56,013 nt of DNA from Phoronis australis (lineage: Eukaryota; Phoronida; Phoronidae), in the NCBI GenBank assembly GCA_002633005.1, contig NMRA01000077.1, forward strand, positions 208,591 through 264,603. Direction: 5' to 3'. The notes below the pieces were generated by a model. The model ran no database searches. It saw nothing but the letters and a program-made list of their open reading frames with translations, and was not told the origin of the DNA. The translations under genes were made by a program, and so were the position numbers. Position 1 is the first letter of the stretch; every line of letters starts with the position of its first letter. Positions 44,011-56,013 of the stretch are shown one piece after another.

Positions 44011-45077
44011 AGAACACAGATAACAACAATGACTAAGTAAGATGGACATAGGAAATATTACTCCACAATATGCGCAAAGTAGAACCCGAGCTAAAAGGAC
44101 ACCGGCGTTAAAAACATGACTAAAATTGAGAAAATGTGAAGGAAATTGTCGGAAGGGCTCAGCGAAGACGAAGAATAAAAAATGACAACGAGATCATTAA
44201 GAAAAGACCCTGGAAGGAGGTCTGGAGCACATGCACAACTGACCAAGGAACACTATCCTTACAAAGGATAGAACCAATGGTCTAGTAAGCGTTAGTGTGC
44301 TGTGTTGTTATGAAAGTAGCAGAAAATGAAACTAATCCTTATGAGTACATTTAAAAATGAATTTATCATAATCTATTTTGCCCACTACGAGTGAAGTCTC
44401 GGGGCTAAACGAGAGACGGAGAGACGAGTGTTTGAAAAATGGCATTGTTTTGACGTAATACGTAATGTGTATGAATGAAAACAACATGATGGCAGTGTAT
44501 GAATATTAACATGACCCATCTCAGGAAACAATTTGGACAATAACGAAAAAAGAAAACGGATGTACAAAAGGTACTTAGAAATTTACAACATGAGAGAGAG
44601 AGAGATAATCCTGTAATTAACTGATATTGGAAGCAGCTAGTCCGAAGGTGCACTTAGCCCAAATGTTTACTAATAATACACTTACATGCAATATTTGTGA
44701 GTATTCTACGAAACTCACTTATGAGCCCCAGAAAATATCGCGAGAATCAAGAAAATGGATGCACAAAAAATGCCTCGATTTTAGATTTTTGACCCACCTA
44801 ACTTCAAGAGAATTTTGTTATTTTAGATGTATTGAGCTAACCAGATAGTCCTAGCAAAGCCTCAGAAAAATAAGAAAACGCGAGTTCAATCACGCATATG
44901 TAAGCCCGTCAAATGACAGGTGAAGCTGCTTTTTCGTGCTATGTTTCGTCACCGCGAGATCCCAGCACAAACAACAAAAGGCCGGTAACAGTTGTATTAA
45001 TTCAATAGGGGTCTGAATATAACACCATTGCGTGCGGGTGTTATTCCCAACTGTTTGAATGAAAAGGTGATTCTCGC
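44011..45077. other. No gene recognised
   Basis: Includes a short GA run at 44590-44605. Frames at 44385-44653 (minus) and 44627-44848 (plus) show no domain. Confidence 0.4.
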
Positions 45078-45418
45078 TGTGACGTAAACAAAAGCAAGTC
45101 AATACGTCTCACAGTTCGTTATATTTGGCCATATATGGCACTAGTGGGCTCAGAGCGATACTCTTAACATACTGTAGGAACTAAATTTACAGGTGGTACC
45201 GTTCAAGATAGGCTTTAAGCTATTTGTTGGCATTGATAGGCACAAGCCCATCCGGGTTCTCTGGAGACCGCGCGTGATTTGAGTCAGTCTTATATTGGAG
45301 TTTGTGAAATGTGGTTGTTTCGTTGATATACGTACAATCTGTGATTAAACTGCAATCGCTGGTGTTATTATTTTCTTGTGAATCGCGAACCAGTGACATT
45401 TGGCGCCCAACGTGGGGC
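45078..45418 (+). mobile_element. LTR end plus primer binding site (tRNA-Lys type)
   Basis: TGGCGCCCAACGTGGGGC at 45401-45418 matches the 3' end complement of tRNA-Lys (Lys1,2 type) and follows, after TT, a sequence ending in GTGACA. This is the layout of a 5' LTR/PBS junction of an LTR retroelement on the plus strand. The LTR left boundary is uncertain; TGTGACG at 45078 is one possible start. Internal coding sequence does not follow directly; a LINE on the other strand lies immediately to the right. Confidence 0.6.
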
Positions 45419-47266
45419 AGTGACAACGAAATGAAGAATTCACAAGACAGTTTGGTCATGAAAGTGACTCTTAGTATATTCGTAAAGATTTTTTCGGCTC
45501 ATCTCAGGTGCTCACATTTTAATTTTCTGTTGTCGACTTCCTTGCTGAAACTAAGAGGAGCGGAGTTGTTTTCAATTGCTTCTCTGGCTTGTTATTTTAC
45601 CGATTCAATTGTGAAACACGAACCCGTGACAGTGATATTCAGTAACCATTTGCTGATTGATAATCAATCATGTGAATATGTCTGATAGCTTATTATTGAT
45701 TTGTTGATTTTGTAGACGAATGTGTATATGTAAGACAGGTATCATCATCATACATAAGGGTTTCAAGAAATGTGGATATATTTAAGTTACTTACGTAAAT
45801 AAGAAAAAGGGATATCAAAGAACAGGTGCTTGGGGTACACCTATGACGATGGTTAATTTTTGGTAGGAGGAATTGGCAAATAAAACACCTTGAAGTCAAT
45901 TGGTTAAATAATTGTTGAAGAACAAATTCTCCACTTCAATTATACCGTAAAATGAAAGTTTATCTAGCGCGATCCCATGGTTTATTGTGTCAAATACTAT
46001 TGAAAGGTCTACAAAGATGGTTGTTGGATTTATCCCTTGTCCGGATGTTCATTCCATTATTTCGAGTGTTGCAAATTCTATTGATCTTAATTTCTGAAAA
46101 CCATATTGATGTTCATACAAAATATTGTTTGTAGTAAGGTAGTCATAGAGTTGGTCATAGGTATTTTTTCCATTCCTTTTTGAGACAGGAAGCAGAGAGG
46201 TAGGCCTATAGTTGTTAACATTGTGTTCATTTAAGTCATGTCCTTTGTACAAAGGCACAGTTTTGGTAATTTTCTAATCAGTTTGAAAATAAGTTGTATC
46301 AAACTAGTGATTGATGAAGGTAGTGAGTGCTTTTGTAATGGCTGGAGTAAATTAATATCATGAGTTTGGTGAAAATGTTATCAAGTCTTGCGCTCGATTT
46401 TGATTTGATATAGCCCAAGGACTTTAAAACATTGGTTTCATTTACCACATGAAATTTAGATTTTGTTTGCGTAGGATTGGATAAGATAGAGTTAAAAGCT
46501 GTTTTCCCATTGACCCCTTGTTCTATTGGCCTAAAATTATTTACTGACCGCAAGCGGAATAACTTCTGTGGGAAAGGTCACTTACTACCGGGCTAACTTT
46601 ACTGCGATATCAAATTTACTCATCTTCAGAAGATGGGATTAACGACTGCTTTAGAGTAGAGTATGCGCGGGCTAGTATCTGCTTACCTAATGATGGGCCA
46701 GCAAATCTTTATAAAGACGTGGTTAAATTCCTGAGCTAATGACGTTTTGTCAAATAACTTATCTGTCTGTTTTGTCATATATTTAGTAGAGTTTCTGTTT
46801 GTTTTAAAAATTGCATTTCATGTCTTAATGGAATCTTGTTTAAACTTGTAAAGTAATGAGTCTGCAGTTTGAACAAGTAATTTCAAAGTTTCACTTGTTT
46901 GTCAAGTTGTGGGCTAGTTGTGGATAAAAGTTTTATTTTTTGTACATTCTATTTTTTATTGTAATAAGAAGGTCTAAGTTATCCATGTGCTTTTGTAGGG
47001 AAAACGTTTTTGATGCAACTTAATGGTGATATTGGACAGTGCTGAATGCTTGGTTGATTTTGACTGAGTCGAAATCAATCTCTTTGTGTTCATTAAATAA
47101 TTGTTCTCATTCTTTGATATATATACTTGTTCTCATTCTTGGTGGTTTGTATTTAATATTAATATTTAGTGAAATTAACATAAGCAAGTGGTCAGATGGA
47201 TTACAAAATTTATGCCAACGCGAGATATTTTGGTGTTGTCAGTAGATTCATAATAAATATGACCAA

Positions 47267-47501
47267 TTAGATATACTGACATACTGACATACGGGCTTTG
47301 GTAGGTTAAGTGATTAGATATACTGACATATGGGCTTTGGTAGGTTAAGTGATTAGATATACTGACATATGGGCTTTGGTAGTTAAGTGATTAGATATAC
47401 TGACATATGGGCTTTGGTAGTTAAGTGATTAGATATACTGACATACGGGCTTTGGTTAAGTGATTAGATATACTGACATATGGGCTTTGGTAGTTAAGTG
47501 A
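47267..47501. repeat. Minisatellite, 6 units of 35-47 bp
   Basis: The unit TTAGATATACTGACATATGG plus GCTTTGGTAG(G)TTAAGTGA varies in length (47, 39, 38, 38, 35, 38 bp). It has expanded within the endonuclease-to-RT linker of the dead LINE and is not frame-preserving. Confidence 0.93.
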
Positions 47502-48119
47502 TTTTTTGTCGCAGGTGAAGCCTTGAAATCTATCGTTGCAATTAATTTTTATTGCATCTATTTTTAAGTTGGCGGCAACAATGAGTTTTTGTTATTTAAG
47601 TTCGATTTCATAATGACATCCCTAAACTCTAAAAAGTAATTAATCCCGTGTGCTTGTCTGAAGTTCCAGGGGCTTGCAAATGTTTGTAATAATTTAATTG
47701 TGTATCTTGTTATGGGAGAGTAAGCATTCATACGTTTTAAATTTTCATGGGATATAGTTTTATAAACACAGGTATGATCATGAGGTAACTAGTTTAACAT
47801 GTGTAAATAATTTGGTAAGTAAACTTTAAAATTCATGTCTGGATTAAATAATGAAAGTATCAGTTGTTGACAACGATGATTCTTGTACGCAGAATGACAT
47901 CGAAAAGTAATTCGTTGTTTGAAAATCATCAAGAATGACTTTAAAAAGATCAAATTTTGCGTTGAGCGACTGAATATTGACACTCTGTAATTTGAGTTCA
48001 TTTGTATGTAATTGCAAATATTCTTTCAAACCTTCAGTGTCATGATAGTTAGATTCACTGATTTGAAACACATTTTCGCTGTCTCTGATATTTAGAGAAT
48101 CAATTGAATTATTGTCAAG

Positions 48120-48365
48120 GGCCCTGTTCCAAGAAACTGACTTAAGTTCATTTTTGACTTAAGTCTAAGATTTGTCTTAACTGACAAACTTTAAAACTTC
48201 CACATTTGGAAAGTTATTCAAAATTAAGACAAAATGTAGGTCATAGACTTAAGTCAAACTTAGGATCTCTTTCTTGAATTGGTTTTGAGACAAATCTAAC
48301 TTTTATTTTAAAATTAAAAAAATTAAGATTTGTCTTAGCTAAGTCAGTTTTGTTGGAACGGGTCC
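48120..48365. mobile_element. 246-bp Harbinger-type MITE in LINE, AAG duplication
   Basis: The ends GGCCCTGTTCCAAGAAACTGACTT and the inverse of GGACCCGTTCCAACAAAACTGACTT form imperfect TIRs of about 24 bp. AAG flanks both sides (48117-48119 and 48366-48368). The 3-bp duplication and GGxCCxGTTCC ends fit PIF/Harbinger. The LINE reading frame on the two sides is in register once the insert and one AAG are discounted, which fixes the boundaries. Confidence 0.8.
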
Positions 48366-48700
48366 AAGGTGTCCATCATAATGTTTTTTAAGATGGATGT
48401 ATGTAGGAAGTCTACAGTTGGGTGTGTTGGAGCTGAAATACTTTTGTAAGTTCAATTTGTTTGATATTTTGTTATGTGGTTTCTGTGTGTTGCTTTCTAG
48501 TACATTTCTGTCTAGGTTCGATGTATTCTTGCATGTTGTTTTAACTCGTATAAATGCTACCCGCTTGTTTGTTTGTATGTCTCTAAACGGCGTTGTTACA
48601 AACACATTCTATTTTTTATTGTTTCTCTGTAGGAACCATTTACATGAAGACTATACGCGAGTTCAAAGTTATCCCGAATTTAATAAACAAAGATGTTAAA

Positions 48701-49439
48701 ACAACCCGACCTTTAGTTTCTACACCAGTTCAAAAGTGATGGCTCAGACGAACAAAGACGCTGAGCCTGGTTATAACCAGGGCCCACATCAAGAACACCA
48801 AAGAAAAACGCTGGAAGAATGAATTAATATTGTCTTTTTCTGACTGGAAATACAGCTGTTTCATTGGCTGAGGGTTTGGGGGTTGCCTGGGAAAATTATT
48901 CATCAACGCTTACAATTTTTGTCACTACATGTACGGATAGCGCTTAGATCTAACGTTCTTAAAGTATTCCAAACCCAATTTTGGCCTGTGAACAGATACT
49001 AAAAACTACTTTCCTATCCAGTATACTGTAATAAAATAATGTTCTGTAACCCTCGACAACCTTCAAAACTTTGGACGGAAATTTGAAAAATCCTTCCAAA
49101 GTCGGCTTAACGGGCAGGCGTGACCTACGCTTCTAGCGAATTACACGGCAACTTTGGTAAAAGACGACCCTCCAAGGACCATGATGTCCAATTAGTAATT
49201 TTTAGTTAGCTCCTGCTTTTATCTTTCACTGTTGACCCCAATGATTCATAAGCAGGTGAAAGAACGAGGATTGGTTGAAATCATCAGAAAACATGATTTA
49301 GTATCATTTTAATCAAAAGAGCTGAAAAGGAAATAGCTTTTGAGGACAGTAAACCAGCAATTCCTGATGAAGTCCATGATGGAAGTCTTAGTCTAATATG
49401 TGATGTTATATCTTTGCCCACATTTTAAGTGCCTACATA
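48701..49439. other. Spacer before BEL/Pao remnant
   Basis: No domain recognised; may hold degraded gag. A perfect 14-bp palindrome CTGGTTATAACCAG lies at 48767-48780. A short ATG frame at 48739 runs 24 codons only. Confidence 0.4.
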
Positions 49440-52400
49440 CGGTTGCAATCCTTAGAACATGTGTCATGATTCACGAGGACTTTTCAACAGTGCACCAAAA
49501 GCCCATTAGGTTCCCAAGCTAGCGATTGTTCTATATGCACCAGTACACGTCAGGAGAGGTCAAGGCTTTTATGAGCAGCTATTTGCATTCAGACCCTGTA
49601 AAGGGGTACTAAAATGTTCTGAGAATGTTCAAACGGTATTATGGGGATGATTAGAGGGTTGCTTCGGCGTGTGTGAAACAAATCATCCCAGGTGCACTGG
49701 TTAGAACAGAAGATTCTGCAGTTCTCCAGCGGTTGTCCATAGATCTTGAACGGGACGCTGCTACTTTAGAAGAGGTCGGCTATCTTAAGAAGTTAAAAAA
49801 TCCCGAGTGTATGAGGAAGTTGATATTCAGACTCGCGGTAGACATGAGGAAACGGTGGCGAAAAAAGACAGACGACATTCTTGAAGACGATTCTAGGGAT
49901 TTTTGCTGTCTGTCATATCTAAGTTTATTCGAAGAGAAGTCATGATATTGTCTAGTCCAGTACTCGGTAACCTGAGTAACAAGCCAGCCAAAGGAAAATG
50001 TGACGTAAAGGTCTCTTGGTGTGACGACATCGCATCTATAACATAGGTCTAAGTCATTCTGTGTCAACTGCAACTGTTGATCGTACTGGTAAATGCTAAT
50101 GGCAAGATGGTAAGTACGCATGCGTTTCTTGATAGTGGGTCACCTGAACCGCTTCTTCAGATGTTGAGCGTAAAACCCAGTGACCAAGCTTCTTCCAGGT
50201 TAACTATGTTATCAAGGTTTGAGCATGTAAGATGTTGGCTCATCAATGTTGAATACAGACATATGAACAAAGAACACACTGGAAACCTCAAGAGTGTCTT
50301 TGTGAGTCCATTCTTGCATGTGTATAAAAACGACACACCCAGGAAAGAAGATGCCGATCGCTTTCCCCACTTGAGTTGTTTGGAGCTTCCATTTGTTAAT
50401 GCGCAGGTGGATCTTCTAATTAGTGATGACAACTGCGATGCTTTGGAAAGCTTGGAGGTTGTTATAAGTCAAGGGGAGGGTCCATTTGCTACAGGAACAA
50501 CGTTAGGATGGACCATGAATGGACTTGTATGCAGGAAAAGTCAACAGAAGGTCAAGTCAGTTAACATAGTTAACAATTTTAGATGTCTGTAGAACGATGA
50601 TGACCTTCGAGATCCGTACGATGATACGGAGGAGATGTCACTAGAACATGGAAGGCTTTAAATGTTATGGAGAAGTATGTGTCTCTTCCGTCAAGTGGAC
50701 ACTATCAGCTCGTCTTGCCAAGGAAGGACAAAAGCTGGCTTCTTCCAGGCAATTAGTTCATGGCTTCATATTGTCTCAGTCTGCTTAAGAGACCAGGGGC
50801 TGAACGAATTAGATGCTGAAGGGTGATTACATAGAGCGTCGTGACAGTTCGATCGTATTCCCATGTCGTACGTGGTACTTACCTCAGCGCTCGGTCTGTC
50901 GCCGTCAGAAGCCAGACAAACCTGGTGTTATCTTCGACTGCTCAGCAAAGTCCAAGGATGTTTCGCTGAATGAGGTTCTACTGAAAAGCCTAGATTTGAC
51001 AAATTTACTGATGGGTCAAATTTCCAGTTTCATACAGGAACTGGAAGGAGTTATGGAGGATATTAAGGGCATGGTTTGCCAAGTAGAACTACCTTCAATG
51101 AATCGTGATGCATTCCGTTTTCCGTGATGAGTTATGGAGGATATTAAGGGTATGGTTTGCCAAGTAGAACTACCTTCAATGAATCGTGACGCATTCCGTT
51201 TTCTGTGATGCGTTACGGAGGATATTAAGGGCATGGTTTGCCAAGCAGAAGAACCTTCAATGAGTTGTGACGCATTCCGTTTTTCTGGAGATCTATGAAT
51301 GACTTCATGAATTCTCCAGTGTGGAGCCATCTCATCTCCAAGTGTTTTGTACTTCTGCTCTTCATAATACAAATACAGCGCACAAACATTCGTTCCGCCC
51401 AGAAGTTGAGGAAGAAGAAATGCCGTGATCTTATGTGGATGATTGTCTCAGTTTTACTGCAAGGATATAGAAGGGATCGCCATTGTGAAGGATGTGACAC
51501 AGCTTTTATCTCATTGTAGTTTTCGTATCACTTAGTGAGTCTCTAACTCCAGATAATTCATTCAGTCCGAGCCAGAAACCGATATAGCCACATCTATGAA
51601 AGGTTTTGCTGATGGTAATCTGGCACGAGAAAGCTGTGTGTGTTTCATGGGATACAAGTACTGACAAGTCTAGAGTTGCTCCTTTGAAGGTAGCTACATT
51701 TCCAAGACTGGATTTGCCTGTTGCGAGTTCCTCGGTCAAGATGGATAACATGGTGTGCAAAGAGATCACTTTGTCGATTAACAGCACGGTTTTCTGATCA
51801 GACATCACAGCCGTGGTGAGGTACGTTCAGAACATAGATGGGAGATTTAAGACGTATGTGGCCAACAAGCTTGCTGTCATACATTCAGGTTCGATGGTTG
51901 GTCATTGGGAACATGTTGACGGAAGGGTGATCCTGCAGATGAAGCATTCAGCACGCACGTTTCTATAGGTCCAGAATTATTATACTAAGATAAATTTTAG
52001 TGGCCCGAAATGATGTCAGTTAATGGAAATGGTCCGAATGTTAAAGCCCTAAAAAGTTGCGCTCACAGTCCAAGAAAAGAATGTTCTTTTTCCGCAACAT
52101 GTTCAGACTATTCCTCAACTTCTCTCTGTTGAGGAACTGCGTCAACCTAAACACTTGATTTTAGCTGAGATCCAGATTTTGTCCTCAGGCACTAAGACAG
52201 TGAAAAAATCAATCAAAATTCAAGGTCTGGATTTTGTGTATATTGACTGCTTTCTTAGGGTTGGTGGATTGGTCGGTTATGATATCAAATGATCATCAAC
52301 ATCAGTTCAGTCTTCTTGATTAGACACTGTGATGAAACTCGTGAACACCTTGGAAATAACTACGCGCTATCGCACCTACGAGAAAGGTATCGCACCACTC

Positions 52401-52560
52401 ATGGTTGTGCTGGTGTTAGCAGAGTTCTGTGTAGCAGCGTAATGTGAAGACGTTGTTATGGAACTGGTGAGGTTCAGAAGATGGGGAACTGCAGGCAAGT
52501 CGTGTTTTTCGTCGACTGGTGTTGACTACTTCGGACATTTCTGTGTGATATGAGAAAGAA
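49440..52560 (+). pseudogene. Decayed BEL/Pao retrotransposon gag-pol
   Basis: Plus-strand pieces follow BEL/Pao order. The DUF1759 gag-like region (TSGEVKAF at about 49545; AATLEEVGYLKKLKNPE at about 49755). An aspartic protease with AFLDSGS at about 50125. The linker box GEGPFATGTTLGWTMNGLV at about 50478-50535. RT start (TWYLPQRSV, VIFDCSAKSKDVSLNEVLL; 50870-51000). RT motif A block DIKGMVCQV at 51057, repeated three times. The catalytic YVDD at 51432-51443. RNase H-like RVAPLKVATFPRLDLPV at about 51675. The integrase zinc region (LRVGG, RHCDETREHLGNNYALSHLR; 52250-52390) and VDYFGHF at about 52525. Many stops and shifts; nothing recognisable beyond about 52560. It is non-functional. Confidence 0.88.
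51048..51288 (+). repeat. In-frame 81-bp triplication of RT motif A segment
   Basis: Units 51048-51128, 51129-51209 and 51210-51288 each encode the 27-residue block around DIKGM. They are separated by TGA codons where the family normally has Trp. Differences between units are few. Confidence 0.92.
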
Positions 52561-52622
52561 GTCAGAGAGAAAGGAGATGTAGAAGGGAGAAGGAAGAGGA
52601 GGGAGAGAGAGACAAGAGAAGA
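52549..52622. repeat. Polypurine (GA-rich) tract
   Basis: Almost uninterrupted A/G for about 70 bp directly after the last recognisable integrase codons; expanded simple sequence. Confidence 0.8.
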
Positions 52623-55600
52623 TTGGATCTTGAGTCGTGTCTGAGTTCGGAGATTAGACATTGGACTGACAATCTCTAAACTCGGACTCCAAAGGTAATT
52701 CATCAATCTTCATGAAAAGTTTATGTTTCATCAAATAACTTGTTCGTTGTCCAGTTTCAACCCGCCAAAGTATATATTTTCTGAATTCTCGACAGCTGAG
52801 CAAACTTAATTACTCTATAACAAACGATTCTGTGAAACATAAAGGCATGAATTGTCATTTTTTTAAAAATTGTCGATTGTTGCTTTGAACTTGAATATCA
52901 ACTGCGTGTCTGAATGTATAAATAGGTTCACTTCCAATATACATTAAAATGTGTCGCTTTGATTGATCATCAAAAAAAACACAAATATCGTTCAGCAAAG
53001 TCATTTCAAGACGTCTCAGGCCTTCATTTTTGACAAACGTTGCTTGAAGGAAAACAAAAAATCTGAGGTCACAGACGATAAACTCAGCGTCCAAAATTTC
53101 ACGAGAATCGACCCACGCATTAAGAGGGAAATCACTCAAACCCGAACATCAAAAGGCCTAAAAATGTCGGATAGAAACTCACTCTTCTCAGCTAGTCTAG
53201 TGCAAGCTTGAGAAAGGTGAATACCATAATAAATCCGAGTACGCTACCAGCTGAGTTGAAACTGTCAGTTTCCGCACTCGATGGTCCTAAGAGTGAAGGA
53301 GTGAAGCTATACTCTACTGCTTGATTTAGAACCGATTTCGAATTCTTACACTAAATTTTAACTTCAGTATGAGATGATTATCAAGTGCTACTACGTCTTA
53401 CTTAGGTCGACCAGTTGATCAATTGACGACTACGATGTGTCTCTGCAGACTGGGTAATCGCGAGTTATCGCAATGCATGTTAAACTAGCTAGGTGATCTT
53501 GTACACTATCAATCACGAGTAGCTTGCGTTGGGATGCGATTCCATGGTTATAGTAGAGAGAGCTCGAATATCCAAATTCCTTTCAAGCAGGTCAGAGCGA
53601 ACGTGGCAGAGCGCGCTTTTTAAAGGGGTATTATCTGCGAGTAAAGGGATTTTCTGATATCAGCCTCAGCGCAGAATCAAATCTGAAACCCTTTCGATCG
53701 ATGCGATCAGCAGGAAGAGCAAAATCTCACTAGATAACTGGCGAAGTATTTGATTTCAACGAATGTCTGCAGACAATGGTGAAGATTGGCGATTTTTAAT
53801 GAAATCGCAAAAACACAACTGATTGTGTTGTTTTACTGCCAAAGCTAATCACTAAGAAGTCCATCCCATCTAACTATAATCCAAAAAATGCATTTTTCTG
53901 TCGTAAAACCGATATTGTCCTTTTACAGGTGACCGGGCTTTAGTTGAATTGTGCTGAGAACTATTGCGATATAGACTCGTGTTACATTTAATCTGAGACT
54001 TAATTTTACTAATTGCAAGTAAGTCACATGACTTATTTCCATTGTGAGACATCTCTCCAAAACTGCTCTTGTCGATTTCATGCTATCATTGCTCCCATTA
54101 AGTCATGGCCCTATACACTGCTTACTTACATCACAGCCATGACAATCATAAAATGGACTGATCACCTCTTATGACAAGTTGGTGCACAAATACTAGCTTT
54201 GCCATGTTAGTGATTAACATCTACTTTCAAAATGAATTGGAAAATCTGCGATTGATATGAAGTAACCTAGTTTTGGCGGAGCTATTAAATTGCTTCTTGA
54301 GACTCTCTCTGGCTGCATATAAAGCGCCGAACGATTTGTCCAGCGATGGTGTGTAAAGATTTGAGAAATTTTACGCGGTTTGTTGTTGATGCAGTAATTT
54401 AGTAATACTGTGGTGGACTATTTTTTTAGTTTCAGCAAATATCCCCATATAGTGTTGGGAAATTTCCCTAACTAATGGTAGCAGATATAAATTATTAAGA
54501 TGATTAAAAAAGGTTGCGAGTGATATCAAATTGCGTTATTGATTATTGAACGCAAGCTTTTAGTGATAAAATATTTAAGTTAAAATTACTTTCAGCCTCA
54601 TTGTGAAAGCAAATATTACAACTTGACGGCGAGTGTGACGTTTTCTATGTAATTGTAATCAATCAAATCATGTATCACTCCTTCGCCAAACATGTGATTA
54701 CGTGTTTTGTTGTGCTTACTTAAACCCACGCTCTAAATACAAATGTCAATTGCTCTTAATTGTTTGCATAATTAGGTTTTAAAATGTCGAACTATGAAAT
54801 ATACCATCGGGGATACAACAACTTTGAGTTATCTGTATTTGCCCCTTTCTTTCAAATTTAATCCAACAATGCACGAGTCTCCAGATTTATGGAAATGATT
54901 GCCCTTTTCAAATTTCGTGGAATTTTGTTTTAAAATACTTAAATTTATTAGTGAAGTTGCGTGCTTTCTCATACAACGTTTCTCGGAATGAAATTTTGAC
55001 GCCATGACACGCATCTCGTCTAACGACATACACATGTTATTTTTAGTATATTAATAACAACATAAACAGTCGGTGGAAACTTTTGAATGGGTGCCTTGGG
55101 CGCATTTTTATTAACCGAGTTTCATTTTTATTAGCCGAGTAGCATGAATCGACCTTTTGGTGCCACTCCATGTTTTCGTCATCATACAACGACATAGTTG
55201 ATTGAAACGCCATTTAGCCCGTGTCTTCTGTCAAAAAAACGGTTGTTATTTAGGCGACTTAGTGTTGGTCTTGTTATGTTATTTAGTCATTATAGAAGTG
55301 ACCGTGGGAGGAACTGTCAGCTCGTTACTTCTTCAGACCAACCTCGTACAATGTCAGGTCACGCTCAGCTGTCCGTTTTTCCCAGCCCAGATACGGTAAC
55401 CGGTCTAAATTAAAAATTGTTTGATGATAGAAAGCTTGGTTCGCTATAAGAATAATATGGCGTGTATTAAAATGCGAGATCTAGAAGCTATTAACAATGG
55501 AATAACTGGGAAAAGAGCAGATGTATATAAACGCTTCATGCCAGAGGAATAGCAGAACGTGATACCCTTCTCGATGTTCCTCCACCTCCATGTCCCCCCG

Positions 55601-56013
55601 GCTGGGTTTTGCCCATGAATTACGCGAAAACGATGTTCCCCATGCCTTTTCAAAATAGTTACACCATCGTTTTTTGGGGGCCTGGGGCCCCATTTCCCTA
55701 TCTCATCCGGCAACAATTATATACAGTGAAAATTTGTGTGCTCTTGAGCAACGTCGACGGCTACGCCTCCGATAATGACTCGCAGTCGTGACTTGAACGT
55801 TTTAAGTTTCTAGATGACATTTTGGTCATTTTTGTCTCTTTTCGACCGATACCGCAACTTCTTTTTTCATCTAGTTCCGCTCTGTTATGAGAAATCGTAA
55901 CTCCTGGACTTAATTAGCCAAAATAAGTGGATTAAAGTGCGGAGTTGCGCAACTCCGCTTCAGCTGGAAACATTAGGTGGCACTCAATAACTTTTTCGAG
56001 CCACAGTTGAATT
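52623..56013. other. Intergenic to window end, no gene recognised
   Basis: Frames of 60-95 codons on both strands (for example 52855-53139 minus, 55444-55716 minus) lack domains and splice support. A short direct repeat TTTTTATTA(A/G)CCGAGT occurs twice at 55106-55140. Confidence 0.4.

Larger units (their letters stand above)
45530..48700 (-). pseudogene. Dead CR1-like/jockey-like LINE
   Basis: In minus-strand order: an N-terminal region at 48339-48605; the start of an APE endonuclease (ELKLQSVNIQSLNAKFDLFK at about 47940-48000); degraded endonuclease/linker; RT starting near 46520 (KSSARLDNIFTKL), NNYRPTSLLPVSK at about 46200, YGFQKLRSIEFATLE at about 46070, VDLSIVFDTINHG at about 45985, GVPQ at about 45845 and a catalytic YDDD in place of YADD at about 45745. 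The thumb region then fades out near 45530. Multiple stops and frame shifts are present. Two later changes interrupt it: a MITE at 48120-48365 and a minisatellite at 47267-47501. The endonuclease and RT order and motifs identify the CR1/Rex/jockey side of the LINEs; the exact clade is not resolved. Confidence 0.85.

Noticed and set aside
51016-51372. 118-codon minus-strand repeat protein
   Set aside because: Antisense of the 81-bp triplication in the BEL remnant.
55444-55716. 90-codon minus-strand frame
   Set aside because: No recognisable domain. Another frame of similar length overlaps it, consistent with chance in a locally G+C-rich patch.

Overview
The window is eukaryotic and looks like a marine invertebrate genome. 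It is A+T-rich, has long stretches without genes, many decayed transposable elements, intron-type splice signals, and two single-N assembly gaps flanked by near-identical sequence. Two stacked alleles differ by roughly 1 percent, which suggests a highly heterozygous outbred animal. Repeat and retroelement types (BEL/Pao, CR1-like LINEs, a foldback element, Helentron-like elements) fit a deuterostome or other marine invertebrate. I cannot name the species.

Host genes are few. The one clear complete gene is an intronless class A GPCR on the + strand (40735-41730) with a CRE 5' of it and a polyA signal 3' of it. It lacks Cys3.25 and Pro5.50 and carries a DPxIY motif in TM7, which points to the MECA/melanocortin-like side of the superfamily. 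On the - strand, 9917-10247 is a credible first exon of a secreted protein with a PAN/apple-like domain, and 10270-10500 is a possible cysteine-rich exon. Small candidate first exons lie at 18094, 23620, 29240 and 42313.

Region by region: 2060-8839 and 12527-13875 hold five copies of one roughly 1.25 kb family with Helentron/HINE hallmarks (12-bp subterminal inverted repeats, a 3' hairpin, a CTAG end). Each copy contains diverged internal 433-bp repeats and perfect nuclear-receptor DR1 sites. One copy is split by a solo LTR (7121-7884). 11307-17065 is a foldback-like element whose long inverted ends are arrays of 150/302-bp repeats; one Helentron-like copy is nested in its left arm. 17966-20013 is a decayed TIR transposon, and 21420-22518 is a non-autonomous hAT with 72-bp TIRs and an 8-bp target duplication. 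24026-25770 carries a palindromic MITE, two tRNA-type SINE heads and a small TIR MITE.

30562-31022 is a minisatellite of dyad-symmetric 42-bp units. 31745-32905 is a dead LINE (- strand) with a 140-bp insertion in its reverse transcriptase. 38166-40292 is an allelic duplication around a gap. 45078-52560 is a nest: an LTR end with a tRNA-Lys-type primer binding site, a CR1-like LINE on the opposite strand (itself containing a Harbinger-type MITE and a minisatellite), then a decayed BEL/Pao gag-pol with a triplicated reverse-transcriptase motif. Nothing convincing was seen in most of 32906-38165, 42550-45077 and 52623-56013.
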